A stretch of DNA of 64,000 nucleotides from Shewanella pealeana ATCC 700345 (GCF_000018285.1 NC_009901.1:2603001-2667000); one strand, 5' to 3'; shown: positions 8,043 to 17,526, counted from the first letter of the stretch. A program made the numbers and translations. Notes: generated from the letters alone by a model not told the origin.

Positions 8043-9193
8043 GCCATGCCGTTGATGCTACAAATCCTGTTGATCCAGTGTATGAGCTTAAAACCGATTT
8101 AACTGAAATGCTGGGTTGCCGCTATCCCATTGTCCAAACCGCAATGGGTTGGGTGTCAGACGCAAACTTGGTGATTGCAACCACAAAAGCGGGCGGATTT
8201 GGATTCTTAGCCGGTGCGACAATAGAGGCTTCTGAGCTAGAAAATGAAATTCTCAAGGTTATTACTGCCACTGGGAATAGTCATTTTGGTCTCAATTTTC
8301 ATATGTTCCAAGAGAATGCCAAAGAGTGTGTTGATCTCGCGATCAAGTACTCCCTTAGAGCCGTTAGTTATGGCCGAGGCCCAGATAAACAAACCATCTC
8401 GCGGCTAAAAGCAGCAAAAGTGTTATGTATCCCTACCGTTGGCGCACTGAAACATGCGTTAAAAGCGCAAGCGCTAGGGGCTGACATCATCACGATTCAA
8501 GGTGGAGAAGGTGGTGGCCATACTGGCGGTGTGCCTTCAAGCATACTCTTACCCCAAGTACTCGATGCGGTATCGATTCCAGTAATTGCGGCAGGTGGAT
8601 TCTCAACCGGACGTGGTTTAGCTGCAGCTTTAGCTTCTGGAGCATGCGGTATAGCAATGGGGACTCGTTTTTTAATGACCTCTGACTCACCCACACCGGC
8701 ACATACGCTCAATAAGTATTTGGAAGTTAACGACACCCAAGCTATTAAAGTGACAACAGCTGTAGATGGTATGCGCCATAGAATGATTAATTCTCCATTT
8801 ATTGCGCGCCTTGAAAAAGCCAGCCCATTTGGGCGTCTACGGATCGCACTAGCAAGTGCATGGTACTGGAAAAATGAAACCGGAATGACATTTGCCCACA
8901 TGGTCAAAGTGTTTATCGAATCGGTGAAAACTGAGCCTGGGGCCGTGTCTCAAGTTGTTATGTCCGCAAATCAGCCAGTGTTATTACAGCGTTCAATGGT
9001 CGATGGCCAACCCAATGAAGGCATTCTGCCAAGTGGTCAAGTTGCAGCCTCAATTAATGAACTTATCAGTGTCGATCAGCTAGTAACCGATATCGTAAAA
9101 CAAGCACATCAATGCTTAAGCCAACTTCAGGCTCGAACATTAATTACCGAGACACCAATCAATAAAAATCACTCTACAAAGGAGGCTAGCTAA
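8039..9193 (+). CDS. ipdC: nitronate monooxygenase-family flavoenzyme IpdC
   Basis: This FMN-dependent TIM-barrel protein of the 2-nitropropane dioxygenase family matches IpdC, which dehydrogenates the HIP-derived CoA thioester before ring D opening. Motifs include PIVQTAMGWV near the N-terminus, IQGGEGGGHTGG in the middle, and AAGGFSTGRG followed by GIAMGTRFLMTSDS for phosphate binding. The start chosen is the ATG at 8039 (AAGGAG upstream, ATGA overlap with the previous stop) rather than the GTG at 8024. It is about 384 residues, a little longer than the mycobacterial enzyme because of both termini. Position between ipdB and echA20 supports the call. Confidence 0.88.
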   Translation: MSHAVDATNPVDPVYELKTDLTEMLGCRYPIVQTAMGWVSDANLVIATTKAGGFGFLAGATIEASELENEILKVITATGNSHFGLNFHMFQENAKECVDLAIKYSLRAVSYGRGPDKQTISRLKAAKVLCIPTVGALKHALKAQALGADIITIQGGEGGGHTGGVPSSILLPQVLDAVSIPVIAAGGFSTGRGLAAALASGACGIAMGTRFLMTSDSPTPAHTLNKYLEVNDTQAIKVTTAVDGMRHRMINSPFIARLEKASPFGRLRIALASAWYWKNETGMTFAHMVKVFIESVKTEPGAVSQVVMSANQPVLLQRSMVDGQPNEGILPSGQVAASINELISVDQLVTDIVKQAHQCLSQLQARTLITETPINKNHSTKEAS

Positions 9194-9195
9194 TT

Positions 9196-9981
9196 ATGGC
9201 CAATGCATCGGTTAACCCTATTTCGCTGCCTAAATCAGCATTTATTACAGAGCTAAAAAATGGCGTCGCGGAGTTGGTGATCAACAAACCGCCAGTCAAT
9301 GCCTTAGATAGCCATGAATGGTTCGCCTTAGCTCATGAGATTGAACGACTCAACGCGGATCTAGCCGTTAGAGTGATTGTTATTCGTGCTGAAGGTCGAG
9401 GCTTTTGTGCCGGCGTTGACATTAAAGAACTGGATCAGTACCCAGAACGCATTGTTGCCGTAAATGCCGGTAATTATGCGACGTTTAAAGCCATTCATCG
9501 GGCAACAGTGCCGGTAATTGTCGCCGTTCATGGATTTGTACTGGGCGGTGGAATTGGTATCACAGGTGCTGCAGATATTGTAGTTGCATCCGATTGTGCC
9601 ACATTTGCACTACCAGAGGTGGATCGCGGCGCAATGGGCGGTGGAGCCCATTTACAAAGATTGTTCCCGGTACAGAAAGTACGCTACATGTTTTTTACTG
9701 GTGACACTATCACGGCACCAGATGCAGAGCGCTATGGCTTTATTGAGCGCATCGTTACTAAGCAAGAGCTGCGTAAAACGGCGTTAGCTATTGCCACTAA
9801 AATCGCGGCGAAAAGTCCTGAAATGATCCGTATTGCCAAAGAAGCCTTAAATGGTATTGAAGATGGCAATCTCGAAGACAAATACCGCTGGGAGCAAGGT
9901 TTCACACTGCAGGCCTATACCTCTCCAGACTCAGCTGAAACTCGTAAGGCGTTTATCGAAAAGCGTGAAGCGAGCTTTTAG
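9196..9981 (+). CDS. echA20: crotonase-family ring D hydrolase EchA20
   Basis: This 261-residue crotonase matches EchA20, which opens steroid ring D by hydrolysis in the HIP pathway. GRGFCAGVDIKELDQ is almost diagnostic. GFVLGGGIGITG (oxyanion hole), ALPEVDRGAMGGG (retained Glu) and the C-terminal KEALNGIED segment agree with the remembered mycobacterial protein. The start lies two bases after the ipdC stop, with AAAGGAGG upstream. It sits directly after ipdC, as expected for sequential reactions. Confidence 0.88.
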   Translation: MANASVNPISLPKSAFITELKNGVAELVINKPPVNALDSHEWFALAHEIERLNADLAVRVIVIRAEGRGFCAGVDIKELDQYPERIVAVNAGNYATFKAIHRATVPVIVAVHGFVLGGGIGITGAADIVVASDCATFALPEVDRGAMGGGAHLQRLFPVQKVRYMFFTGDTITAPDAERYGFIERIVTKQELRKTALAIATKIAAKSPEMIRIAKEALNGIEDGNLEDKYRWEQGFTLQAYTSPDSAETRKAFIEKREASF

Positions 9982-10010
9982 TTTTAACCCTTTACCATTC
10001 GAGGCAGCTT

Positions 10011-11168
10011 ATGAATTTAACATATACAAAACAACAACAAGCGTTTCGGTTAGAAGTACGCCAATGGTTAGCGGATAACTTACCGGAACAAAAATTAGCA
10101 AGTTACGATACCCGAGAAGGATTTGAGCAACATAGGGTGTGGGAAGGCAAATTATTTGATGCACGTTTATCCATGGTTATGTGGCCAGAAGAGCTTGGCG
10201 GTCGCGGTTGTGATCTTATTGAATGGTTGATCTTTGAAGAAGAATATTATGCTGCTGATGCGCCAATGCGGGTTAACCAAAATGGTCAGTTACTACTCGG
10301 GTCAACATTAATCGAATTTGGTACCGATGAGCAGAAAAAGCAATTTTTACCCCCTATGGCCGCGAGCCAACATATGTGGGCTCAAGCGTGGTCAGAGCCT
10401 AATGCCGGCTCTGATATGGCCGCAATTACCAGTAAAGCGATACGAGAAGGCGACCATTATGTGATCAACGGTCAAAAGACTTGGTCCACAAGAGCGAGTT
10501 TTGCCGATTGGTGTTTTGGCTTGTTCCGCAGCGATCCTACTTCGAGTCGCCATCATGGCTTGTCGTATCTAATGGTGCCACTCGACGCAGAAGGGGTGAC
10601 CATTAGGCCGATAAAAGCCCTTAACGGAAAAGATGCTTTTGCAGAGATCTTTTTTGATAACGTTAAAGTTCCTGTGGTTAATCGGGTGGGGGATGAAGGC
10701 GTTGGTTGGCGGGTTGCGATGGCGACGGCAGGGTTTGAGCGAGGATTGTTACTGCGCTCTCCGGCACGTTTTCAGCAGACGGCTCGCAAATTAGTCGAGC
10801 TGTATAAAGCCAATCAACAAACTGCTGATAATGATCCGAGTATTCGCAATCAGGTCAGTGAATATTGGTCGGCCGCCGAGGCTTATGCATTGTCTGCATA
10901 CAATACCGTTGGCCGGCTAAATCAAGGTGACAAGATTGGCGCCGAGTCGAGCATCAACAAGATTTTTTGGTCAGAGTTAGATTTGAAGATGCACGAAACC
11001 GCTATGCGGATTTTGGGTTCTCGCGCCGAGTTACTCGACAATGATGCACAAGAAGCATATTGGCTCGATGGCTTTTTATTTGCGCAAGCGGGTCCTATCT
11101 ATGCGGGATCTAACGAAATTCAACGCAATATTATTGCGGAACGCATGCTTGGCCTGCCACGCGCCTAG
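10011..11168 (+). CDS. fadE31: acyl-CoA dehydrogenase, FadE31 type
   Basis: This FAD-dependent acyl-CoA dehydrogenase subunit has 385 residues. It shows WAQAWSEPNAGSD at 123-135, the INGQKTWSTRA flavin segment, and the C-terminal GSNEIQRNIIAERMLGL signature. SYDTREGFEQHR near residues 31-42 and the SEPNAGSD context resemble FadE31 of the KstR2 regulon rather than FadE30 (which is at 30042). Steroid ACADs often act as alpha2beta2 heterotetramers, and the next gene is a second, shorter ACAD nine bases away, so the two probably form one enzyme. The substrate is presumably a CoA ester formed after IpdAB ring opening. A GAGG ribosome site precedes the ATG. Confidence 0.83.
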   Translation: MNLTYTKQQQAFRLEVRQWLADNLPEQKLASYDTREGFEQHRVWEGKLFDARLSMVMWPEELGGRGCDLIEWLIFEEEYYAADAPMRVNQNGQLLLGSTLIEFGTDEQKKQFLPPMAASQHMWAQAWSEPNAGSDMAAITSKAIREGDHYVINGQKTWSTRASFADWCFGLFRSDPTSSRHHGLSYLMVPLDAEGVTIRPIKALNGKDAFAEIFFDNVKVPVVNRVGDEGVGWRVAMATAGFERGLLLRSPARFQQTARKLVELYKANQQTADNDPSIRNQVSEYWSAAEAYALSAYNTVGRLNQGDKIGAESSINKIFWSELDLKMHETAMRILGSRAELLDNDAQEAYWLDGFLFAQAGPIYAGSNEIQRNIIAERMLGLPRA

Positions 11169-11176
11169 GGGGAATT

Positions 11177-12253
11177 ATGGACTTTACATTCACAGAAGAT
11201 GAACTCGCATTTCGAGAAGCCATCAGTCGATTTTTAATGACCGAAGCGGCTCCTGAGGCGTTGAGAGAGATTTGGGAGACTGATACGGGACGCTCACCTG
11301 AATTGCGCAATAAAATTGCCGAGCAAGGCTTAACGGCACTATCTATTCCAGAAGAAGATGGCGGCTTAGGACTTGGTGACGTTGCTTGGTCTTTAATGAC
11401 CCAAGAGCTGGGTTATTACGGGATCCCCGATAGCTTAGCTGATACTGCATATCTTGCTGCAGGCGTGCTAACAGCGCGGCCGCAAACTGACAATCTAGAA
11501 CGCAATCAACAGATTAAGCAATGGTTAACTGCAATCGGCGAAGGCAGTATTCGTGTTGCTGTCGGCCATCCAGTTAATCCGCTAGTGGCTGACGCTGCAG
11601 TAGCTGATCTGTTAATCCTGCTCGATGGTGATGATGTACATGCCGTTACACGTAAAGATATTGATGTAGTGCTGCGCCCAAGTATCGATTCATCAAGACG
11701 GCTTGCTAAAGTCAGTTGGCAACCAAGTCGCGATAGCTTGCTTGCTTCAGGTGAAGTAGGCAAAGCGATTCAACAGCAAATATTAAACCGCGGCGCTTTG
11801 TCAGCGGCTGGGCAGTTGTTAGGTTTAGCGCAAAGAATGCTAGATCTGTCTATTGATTATGTTGCACAGCGTAAGCAATTTGGCCGTGTAATCGGTAGTT
11901 TTCAAGCCGTTAAACACCACTTGGCAGATGTGGCATCAAAAATAGAGATGGCAAAACCCGTGCTATACCGCGCTGCAAAGGAGTTTGATGACGAAAGTGT
12001 CGACTCTTCTGTGTATATTTCTCAAGCCAAGATTTTTTGCGCTGAAGCAGCACACTTGGCGGCAAAAAACGGTATTCAAGTCCATGGTGCAATGGGATAC
12101 ACCTGGGAAGTCGATTTGCAGATGTTTATGAAACGGACCTGGGTTTTAGAGTCGACTTGGGGCGATGTGAGCTTTCATAAAGCCAGAGTCAATGAGTTTG
12201 TGTTTGACGCAAATAACAAAATTGGTCCAGGCCAAACCTTTGGGAGAACATAA
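11177..12253 (+). CDS. fadE32: acyl-CoA dehydrogenase, FadE32-like partner subunit
   Basis: This is an acyl-CoA dehydrogenase of 358 residues. It has the N-terminal helical domain (SIPEEDGGLGLGDVAW near 55-70), an RKQFGRVIGSFQAVKHHLAD segment, and a C-terminal HGAMGYTWEVDLQ motif. It is shorter in the middle beta domain than its neighbour, as is common for the companion subunit of steroid ACAD heterotetramers. GGGGA precedes the ATG. The stop overlaps fadA6 by one base. The pairing with the FadE31-type gene suggests a FadE31/FadE32 complex; the exact paralogue name is less certain than the family. Confidence 0.75.
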   Translation: MDFTFTEDELAFREAISRFLMTEAAPEALREIWETDTGRSPELRNKIAEQGLTALSIPEEDGGLGLGDVAWSLMTQELGYYGIPDSLADTAYLAAGVLTARPQTDNLERNQQIKQWLTAIGEGSIRVAVGHPVNPLVADAAVADLLILLDGDDVHAVTRKDIDVVLRPSIDSSRRLAKVSWQPSRDSLLASGEVGKAIQQQILNRGALSAAGQLLGLAQRMLDLSIDYVAQRKQFGRVIGSFQAVKHHLADVASKIEMAKPVLYRAAKEFDDESVDSSVYISQAKIFCAEAAHLAAKNGIQVHGAMGYTWEVDLQMFMKRTWVLESTWGDVSFHKARVNEFVFDANNKIGPGQTFGRT

Positions 12254-13407
12254 TGGCAAATGCTTATATCGTTGATGCGCTTCGCAGCCCAACAGGCCGC
12301 CGTAAAGGAGGCTTGTCTCATATACATGCCATTGATTTAGCGGCTCATTCTTTAAAGGCATTAGTAGAACGTAATGCTATTCCTGCAGCAGATTATGATG
12401 ACGTTATTTTTGGTTGTGTCGATACCATAGGTTCGCAAGCTGGCAATATTGCACGTACTTCATGGCTAGCTGCAGGTTTACCGCTGAATGTACCCGGAAC
12501 CACAGTAGATCGCCAATGCGGCTCGTCACAGCAAGCGATACATTTTGCCGCGCAAGCAGTGATGAGCGGTACCCAAGATGTGATAGCAGTGGGTGGTGTG
12601 CAGACTATGACACAAATTCCGATATCTTCTGCAATGTTAGCAGGCCAACCTCTGGGATTTAGCACACCGTTTGCAGAAAGTGAATTGTGGCATAAACGCT
12701 TTGGCGATGCGCCGGTGGATCAATTTTATGCGGCGCAGCGAATTGCAGATAACTGGCAGATTAGCCGCGAAATGATGGAATCATTTTCGCTAGAGAGCCA
12801 TAACCGCGCATTAACTGCGATTAAAGAAGGCTATTTTGAGCGAGAAATCGTGCCATTAGCCGGAGTCACTCAAGATGAAACGCCAAGAGTATCAAGCCTT
12901 GAAAAAATGGCGTCTCTTGAACCTGTAGGCGATGCGTATCCGTCAATTACAGCTGCAGTGTCGAGCCAAACCTGTGATGCGTCGGCAGCCATGTTAATTG
13001 TCTCAGAACAAGCATTAGCTAAATATCAGCTTAAACCACGGGCACGTATTCATCATCTAAGTGTACTTGGTGATGATCCCATCTGGCATCTAACTGCACC
13101 TATTGCTGCAACAAAAGCCGCATTACAAAAAGCTGGCATGACTCTAGATGATATTGATCTCGTTGAAATTAATGAAGCATTCGCATCGGTTGCGATGGCG
13201 TGGCTTAAAGAAACGGGATATAGCCACGATAAGACCAATGTGAATGGTGGCGCAATTGCACTTGGGCATCCTTTAGGCGCGACAGGCGTACGCTTAATGA
13301 CTGGTTTGTTACACGAGCTAGAGCGGCGCGGTGGGCGCTTTGGGTTACAAACAATGTGTGAGGGCGGTGGCCTTGCCAATGTCACCATTATTGAGCGTTT
13401 GTCATAA
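12253..13407 (+). CDS. fadA6: acetyl-CoA C-acyltransferase FadA6
   Basis: This degradative thiolase (384 residues) should perform CoA-dependent cleavage of the 3-oxoacyl-CoA formed after ring C opening. All catalytic residues are visible: nucleophile C89 in VDRQCGSSQQ, H339 in ALGHPLGATG and C369 in MCEGGG. The GCVDTIGSQAGNIAR and VQTMTQIPISSAM segments match FadA6 of the HIP pathway as I remember it. Translation is probably coupled to fadE32 (TAATG). This differs from the second thiolase at 23720, which has a different active-site context. Confidence 0.87.
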   Translation: MANAYIVDALRSPTGRRKGGLSHIHAIDLAAHSLKALVERNAIPAADYDDVIFGCVDTIGSQAGNIARTSWLAAGLPLNVPGTTVDRQCGSSQQAIHFAAQAVMSGTQDVIAVGGVQTMTQIPISSAMLAGQPLGFSTPFAESELWHKRFGDAPVDQFYAAQRIADNWQISREMMESFSLESHNRALTAIKEGYFEREIVPLAGVTQDETPRVSSLEKMASLEPVGDAYPSITAAVSSQTCDASAAMLIVSEQALAKYQLKPRARIHHLSVLGDDPIWHLTAPIAATKAALQKAGMTLDDIDLVEINEAFASVAMAWLKETGYSHDKTNVNGGAIALGHPLGATGVRLMTGLLHELERRGGRFGLQTMCEGGGLANVTIIERLS

Positions 13408-13462
13408 GCGACTTGAGCCAATACAAAAACAATAAAAGTTAGTGCAATTGAGGGAGCATAGA

Positions 13463-14341
13463 ATGAAAGCATGTAATTCGAGAACCGTAATTATTACCGG
13501 CAGTGGCGGTGGCCTAGGTCGAGCTTATGCGTTAGCGTTGGCTGCAGAAGGAGCCAATGTAGTAGTTAATGATATTCGCGCCGACGCTGCTGCAGCCGTT
13601 GTTGACGAGATCTTGACTCAAGGTGGGCAAGCTATTGCGAACTCAGATGACATTACTCGCATGGACACCGCAACCAACATTGTCGATGCAGCGTTAGAGG
13701 CATTTGGTGAGGTACATGTACTGATTAATAATGCCGGTGTTTTGGCTGACAGAATGTTTATTAGCCTTAGCGAAGCAGATTGGGACAAGGTCATGCAGGT
13801 TCACTTAAAGGGCCATTTTTGTTTAGCCAATATTTTGGGGCGTCGTTGGCGTGACCTTGCAAAGGCCGGTCAACCGGTTGACGCACGGATCATCAATACT
13901 AGCTCAGGTGCAGGGCTTCAAGGCTCTATTGGGCAGTCAAACTACTCTGCTGCTAAAGGTGGCATTGCATCGTTAACATTAGTTCAAGCAGCTGAACTGG
14001 GGCGTTACGGGGTAACAGTAAATGCACTCGCGCCCGCAGCCCGCACCTCAATGACCCAAAGTGCCATGCCTGATGTGGTAAAGAAACCAGAAGATGGTAG
14101 TTTTGACCTGTGGGCGCCGGAAAATGTTGCGCCGCTGGTTGTATGGTTAAGCAGTTCTGAATCGAAGCATATCTCAGGACAGATCTTGGAAAGCCAAGGT
14201 GGACGGATCTCCTTATGTGATGGTTGGCGTACCGGTTTGACGGTAGATCATGGTAAACGATGGGAAATTAGCGAGGTAGGCTACGCTGTTGACCAACTCA
14301 TAGGAAAAGCACCTGCAGCACAAAAAGTATGGGGTAGCTAA
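13463..14341 (+). CDS. SDR oxidoreductase, Hsd4B/Rv3548c-like
   Basis: This is a short-chain dehydrogenase/reductase with the glycine-rich TGSGGGLG motif near residue 13, NNAG near 83 and the YSAAK catalytic pair. A long C-terminal tail follows the SDR core, as in the dehydrogenase part of peroxisomal-type multifunctional enzymes. Such proteins oxidise 3-hydroxyacyl-CoA in beta-oxidation and occur in the HIP regulon of mycobacteria. The start at ATG 13463 follows AGGGAG; an upstream GTG at 13442 is less likely. It is the last gene of the ipd operon. A small inverted repeat (AGCTAAA/TTTAGCT) follows the stop without a T-run. Confidence 0.8.
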   Translation: MKACNSRTVIITGSGGGLGRAYALALAAEGANVVVNDIRADAAAAVVDEILTQGGQAIANSDDITRMDTATNIVDAALEAFGEVHVLINNAGVLADRMFISLSEADWDKVMQVHLKGHFCLANILGRRWRDLAKAGQPVDARIINTSSGAGLQGSIGQSNYSAAKGGIASLTLVQAAELGRYGVTVNALAPAARTSMTQSAMPDVVKKPEDGSFDLWAPENVAPLVVWLSSSESKHISGQILESQGGRISLCDGWRTGLTVDHGKRWEISEVGYAVDQLIGKAPAAQKVWGS

Positions 14342-14411
14342 GGATTTTAGCTAAAAGCCTTTAGCTGAATTGAGACAATTGACCACGATAATGGATTAGC
14401 ACCGAGGACAA

Positions 14412-16007
14412 ATGGCAATGAACGATAATATTGATAATAAAAGACGTAGTTTGCTTAAAACAGGTACAGCACTTGGTGCTGCAGCATTGAGTGGAGTTTC
14501 ATTAATCGCGCAAGGGGCTGACGCCGGTAACAGACAAAAGGCTAAGGTTGCGAGTGCCGATTTACCATTACCCGAGTACGATAACCTCGATGTTGTCGCG
14601 ATGGCTGAATCTCTTAAAAAAGGTGAACTTACTCCTATAGAGTTGTTTGATGCGGCTTATGCACGCTTTGAAAGTCGCTCGGCAATCAATGTTGTTGCGG
14701 TGGAACATTTTGAACAAGCACGTGAGCATGCTTTGACGCTAAGTAAAGCGGGCAATAAAGAGCGCGCCGACAGTAACGCGCCACTTCGTGGTGTTCCTTT
14801 CGCGTTAAAAGATCTGCATATAAAAGTAAAAGGGACTGTTACGACCAATGGTAGCCCACTTTTTAAAGACTCGGTAGCAACCAACAACTCCACTCTTACT
14901 CAGCGGTATATGGACGCAGGCTTGAATATCATGGCTAAGTTGACCAGCCCTGAGTTTGGCCAAACGGCGACCACCGAATCGGCTCTTCACGGTGATACGC
15001 TAAATCCTTGGGACCTTGCTCGAACTAGCGGCGGCTCAAGCGGAGGCTCTGCGGCAACAGTTGCGGCAAGAATATTGCCAGCGGCACATGCAAGTGATGG
15101 CGGCGGCTCAATCCGAATTCCTGCATCAAACTGTGGTGTATTTGGTTTAAAGCCGAGTAGGGGACGAGTACCAATGGGCCCAGGAGCTATAGAGGGCTGG
15201 ATGGGATTGTCAGTTCATAATACGGTGACCCGTTCAGTACGAGATTCGGCACTGTTACTCGACTTAACTCAAGGTAAAGAGGCAGGCTCTCGCATTACTC
15301 ACCAAGATCAGAGCTTAATGGCTGCAATTAAAAAAGCGCCAAAAGGCCTGAAAATAGCGGTGATGAATAACCATCCCTTCGGCTTGCCCATTCATCCTGA
15401 CTGCATTAAGGCGGTAAATAAAACTGCCAAACTGTTAGCTGCACTAGGGCATCACGTTGAAGAGGCACAGCCCATATTACCTATAGAAGGTATGTTTAAA
15501 GGCATGGGGGTCGCTACAACGAGTGGCTTACTTTACACCATTCAAGAGCAAGAAAAATTGCTCGGCCGTAAAGCACGAGAAGAGGAGTTTTCACCCATCG
15601 TGTGGCGTCACCTGCAAAATGCACCTAATTACACCGCTCAGAATGTGTTTAGTGCCCGTAGTGCGTTTGATGATGGCGCAAAGGCATTTGACCACTTCTT
15701 CAGTGATTACCATTTGATCCTGTCACCGGTAACCGCGGTGCCACCACCTAAAATCGGTGCGCTAAGCTTAAATCAACCCTATGATGATTTTGTGCAAGAT
15801 ATTATGTATGCCTCACCGATTACCGCACTGTTCAATATGACGGGCTTACCCGCTATGTCGGTTCCTTTACACTGGAACGATGATGGCTTACCTATTGGAG
15901 TGCAGTTTGCCGGACCTTACGGCGGCGAGCCCTTGCTGTTATCTTTAGCAGCGCAGTTAGAGCAAGCATCGCCGTGGGCAGATAAATTACCAGGGTTTAT
16001 TAGTTAA
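14412..16007 (+). CDS. Tat-exported amidase-signature hydrolase
   Basis: This amidase-signature enzyme (531 residues) hydrolyses a C-N amide bond. The catalytic triad can be placed at K133 (FALKDLH), S209 (GGSSGG) and nucleophile S233 (DGGGSIR), with the spacing of 24 between the serines expected for the family. Residues 11-38 form an RRSLLKTG twin-arginine signal followed by a hydrophobic stretch, so it should be exported folded to the periplasm. GAGGAC precedes the ATG; a second ATG lies six bases on. Its place right after the steroid operon suggests it feeds the pathway, for example by removing glycine or taurine from conjugated bile salts. That is inference; another amide or peptide substrate is possible. 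Confidence 0.85.
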   Translation: MAMNDNIDNKRRSLLKTGTALGAAALSGVSLIAQGADAGNRQKAKVASADLPLPEYDNLDVVAMAESLKKGELTPIELFDAAYARFESRSAINVVAVEHFEQAREHALTLSKAGNKERADSNAPLRGVPFALKDLHIKVKGTVTTNGSPLFKDSVATNNSTLTQRYMDAGLNIMAKLTSPEFGQTATTESALHGDTLNPWDLARTSGGSSGGSAATVAARILPAAHASDGGGSIRIPASNCGVFGLKPSRGRVPMGPGAIEGWMGLSVHNTVTRSVRDSALLLDLTQGKEAGSRITHQDQSLMAAIKKAPKGLKIAVMNNHPFGLPIHPDCIKAVNKTAKLLAALGHHVEEAQPILPIEGMFKGMGVATTSGLLYTIQEQEKLLGRKAREEEFSPIVWRHLQNAPNYTAQNVFSARSAFDDGAKAFDHFFSDYHLILSPVTAVPPPKIGALSLNQPYDDFVQDIMYASPITALFNMTGLPAMSVPLHWNDDGLPIGVQFAGPYGGEPLLLSLAAQLEQASPWADKLPGFIS

Positions 16008-16691
16008 GCTTCGAATGAAGCTTGAATACATGTTTTATCTACGTATTTCGGCAACTCCGATGGGGAACGGTGTTTTTCTGTATGTGCCATAACTTACTTT
16101 TGCCCCAACGTTGGTTAGCCTTCGAGTGAAGGCTGATCACATTTTTTCTCAGCTGTGGCTACGGGGAAGTGTGTTCTACATTTTCGCTTCATGGCTATCA
16201 ATCGCCTCCAGCGGGGTATGTGCAGATACTGCTGAAGCACGCCTCAAGTACGTCCGTGTAGGCTCAACGAAAACATCCCTGTTTCCGACGGCTTCAGCCG
16301 TACCTACACTAGGTAATGGGTGTACTTATTTAGGTTGGTGTTGCTTGATGTCTAACTTGGAAATGCCCCAAAGCTAGCTAAGGAAGAAGTTTGTTTGCAC
16401 CCTGTTTATCAGCTTAGCAATAGCTAAGCTAATGTGAGGCGCAACACACAACAACTGCGCCCGAATTATCATATGAGCCGAAGCCTAGTGACTTTTCACC
16501 CTGAGTGAACATTACAATTTATGCAATGATGAAGGTTGTTTTTTCACTCAAGCAGAGAAACTAGAATAGAGTTCTTTCTATGTTATAACTCATTGTTAAG
16601 GAATTGGTTTACTGTTAGTCTTGAGTAATTAAAGTACTGGCGTTCTGTTCTTATGAAGACCGTTCTTATTCGGAATTCAGCCTAATATACT
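16008..16691 (+). other. intergenic region with short hairpins and a palindromic repeat
   Basis: This stretch has no convincing gene. It holds two small hairpins (AAGCTTC/GAAGCTT near 16009-16026 and AGCCTTC/GAAGGCT near 16117-16134) and one copy of a 90-bp palindromic repeat described separately. An open frame at 16111-16377 runs through the repeat and is judged spurious. Confidence 0.5.
16220..16309 (-). repeat. palindromic intergenic repeat, copy 1
   Basis: Read on the minus strand, this segment is about 80% identical by eye to 18736-18825 on the plus strand, so the two copies are inverted. The shared core reads GGATGTTTTCGTTGAGC. The ends of the element are inverted repeats of each other (TACGGCTGAAGC against GCTTCAGCAGTA), so single strands can form a long hairpin. 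It looks like a small dispersed element of Shewanella type. Confidence 0.65.
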
Positions 16692-16698
16692 GTTATGT
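16692..16698 (+). repeat. cassette boundary, R'-like GTTATGT
   Basis: GTTATGT here is followed by a purine-rich ribosome site and then an ATG, the same layout as at 17614-17620 before the next gene. It would be the left recombination point of the first cassette (G/TT after 16692). The sequence upstream is not recognisable as a full attC. Confidence 0.4.
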
Positions 16699-16713
16699 TT
16701 TCAAGGAGGGCGG

Positions 16714-17526
16714 ATGCCTGAACCTATTACAACTGTAGGACTAGGTGCAATTGCTGCGTATTTAGGCAAAGATGGAATAGCAAAGATACTTGGTCCCACA
16801 GCCGAGTATCTTGGTGGTGAACTACAAGAGTTCACTAAAAAAAGAATGAATAATGTTGGACAAATCTTCAGTAATGCAGAAAAAAAGCTAGGAGATAAAG
16901 TAGAGCAACCCGGCGCAATTCCACCTAAAGTTCTTAAAACAGTAATAAATGAGGGGTCTTATTCTGAAGATCAAATTGCCGTAGAATACTTCGGTGGTGT
17001 CTTAGCATCTTCAAGAACAGAATTATCAAGAGATGATAGAGGAGCAAGGATAGCGAAAGCATTAGATATTTTGTCGTGCTATCAGCTAAGAGCCCACTAT
17101 CTAATTTACTCCTCACTCTCGCACCTTTTTAAAAATAAAGGTCAAAGCCTTAGAATGAACGAGCAACGTGATAAATTGGAAATGTTTATACCATTTGACG
17201 GTTTTGCTAATGCAATGGGCTTGACTCAAAAAGAGTGGGATAACCCTCAATTACTAACCCATATTTTTCAGGGGCTTAATTCAGATGGTCTTATCAGTGA
17301 TCGCTGGGCATTTGGCCCAGTAGATACTTTAAAAACTATGAGTAGCAGCCCATTAATAACATTACCTGGTATTGTATGCACGCCTACATCAAGTGGTGCA
17401 GAACTTTTTCTATGGGGTTTTGGTAGTGGAAACCAAGATTTAGATTACATTTTCACAAATGATTTTTCTGCAAAGGTTGATGGGACTCCTGAATTAATTC
17501 AAGGCGCTCTAGCAACAAAAACATAG
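16714..17526 (+). CDS. Abi-alpha/DUF4393-like protein on an integron-type cassette
   Basis: This 270-residue soluble protein has a glycine/alanine-rich N-terminus (GLGAIAAYLG). A central helical region with IPPKVLKTVINEGSYSEDQ (about 69-87) and EYFGGVLASSRTE follows. The order of these elements (alpha-helical start, PPKVL, acidic pair, then a 'xxLAxS' helix and 'LDILSxYQLRAHYLIY') resembles the Abi-alpha/DUF4393 family associated with abortive phage infection. The resemblance is moderate. AAGGAGGG precedes the ATG. The gene fills a unit bounded by GTTATGT at 16692 and an attC site, and its stop codon lies inside that attC. Not part of the steroid pathway. Confidence 0.6.
   Translation: MPEPITTVGLGAIAAYLGKDGIAKILGPTAEYLGGELQEFTKKRMNNVGQIFSNAEKKLGDKVEQPGAIPPKVLKTVINEGSYSEDQIAVEYFGGVLASSRTELSRDDRGARIAKALDILSCYQLRAHYLIYSSLSHLFKNKGQSLRMNEQRDKLEMFIPFDGFANAMGLTQKEWDNPQLLTHIFQGLNSDGLISDRWAFGPVDTLKTMSSSPLITLPGIVCTPTSSGAELFLWGFGSGNQDLDYIFTNDFSAKVDGTPELIQGALATKT

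Noticed and set aside
13053..13472. 139-codon minus-strand frame over the fadA6 end
   Set aside because: Antisense to catalytic motifs of the thiolase; no ribosome site and no recognisable domain.
16111..16377. 88-codon plus-strand frame
   Set aside because: It runs through the palindromic repeat, has no ribosome site and no protein-like pattern.
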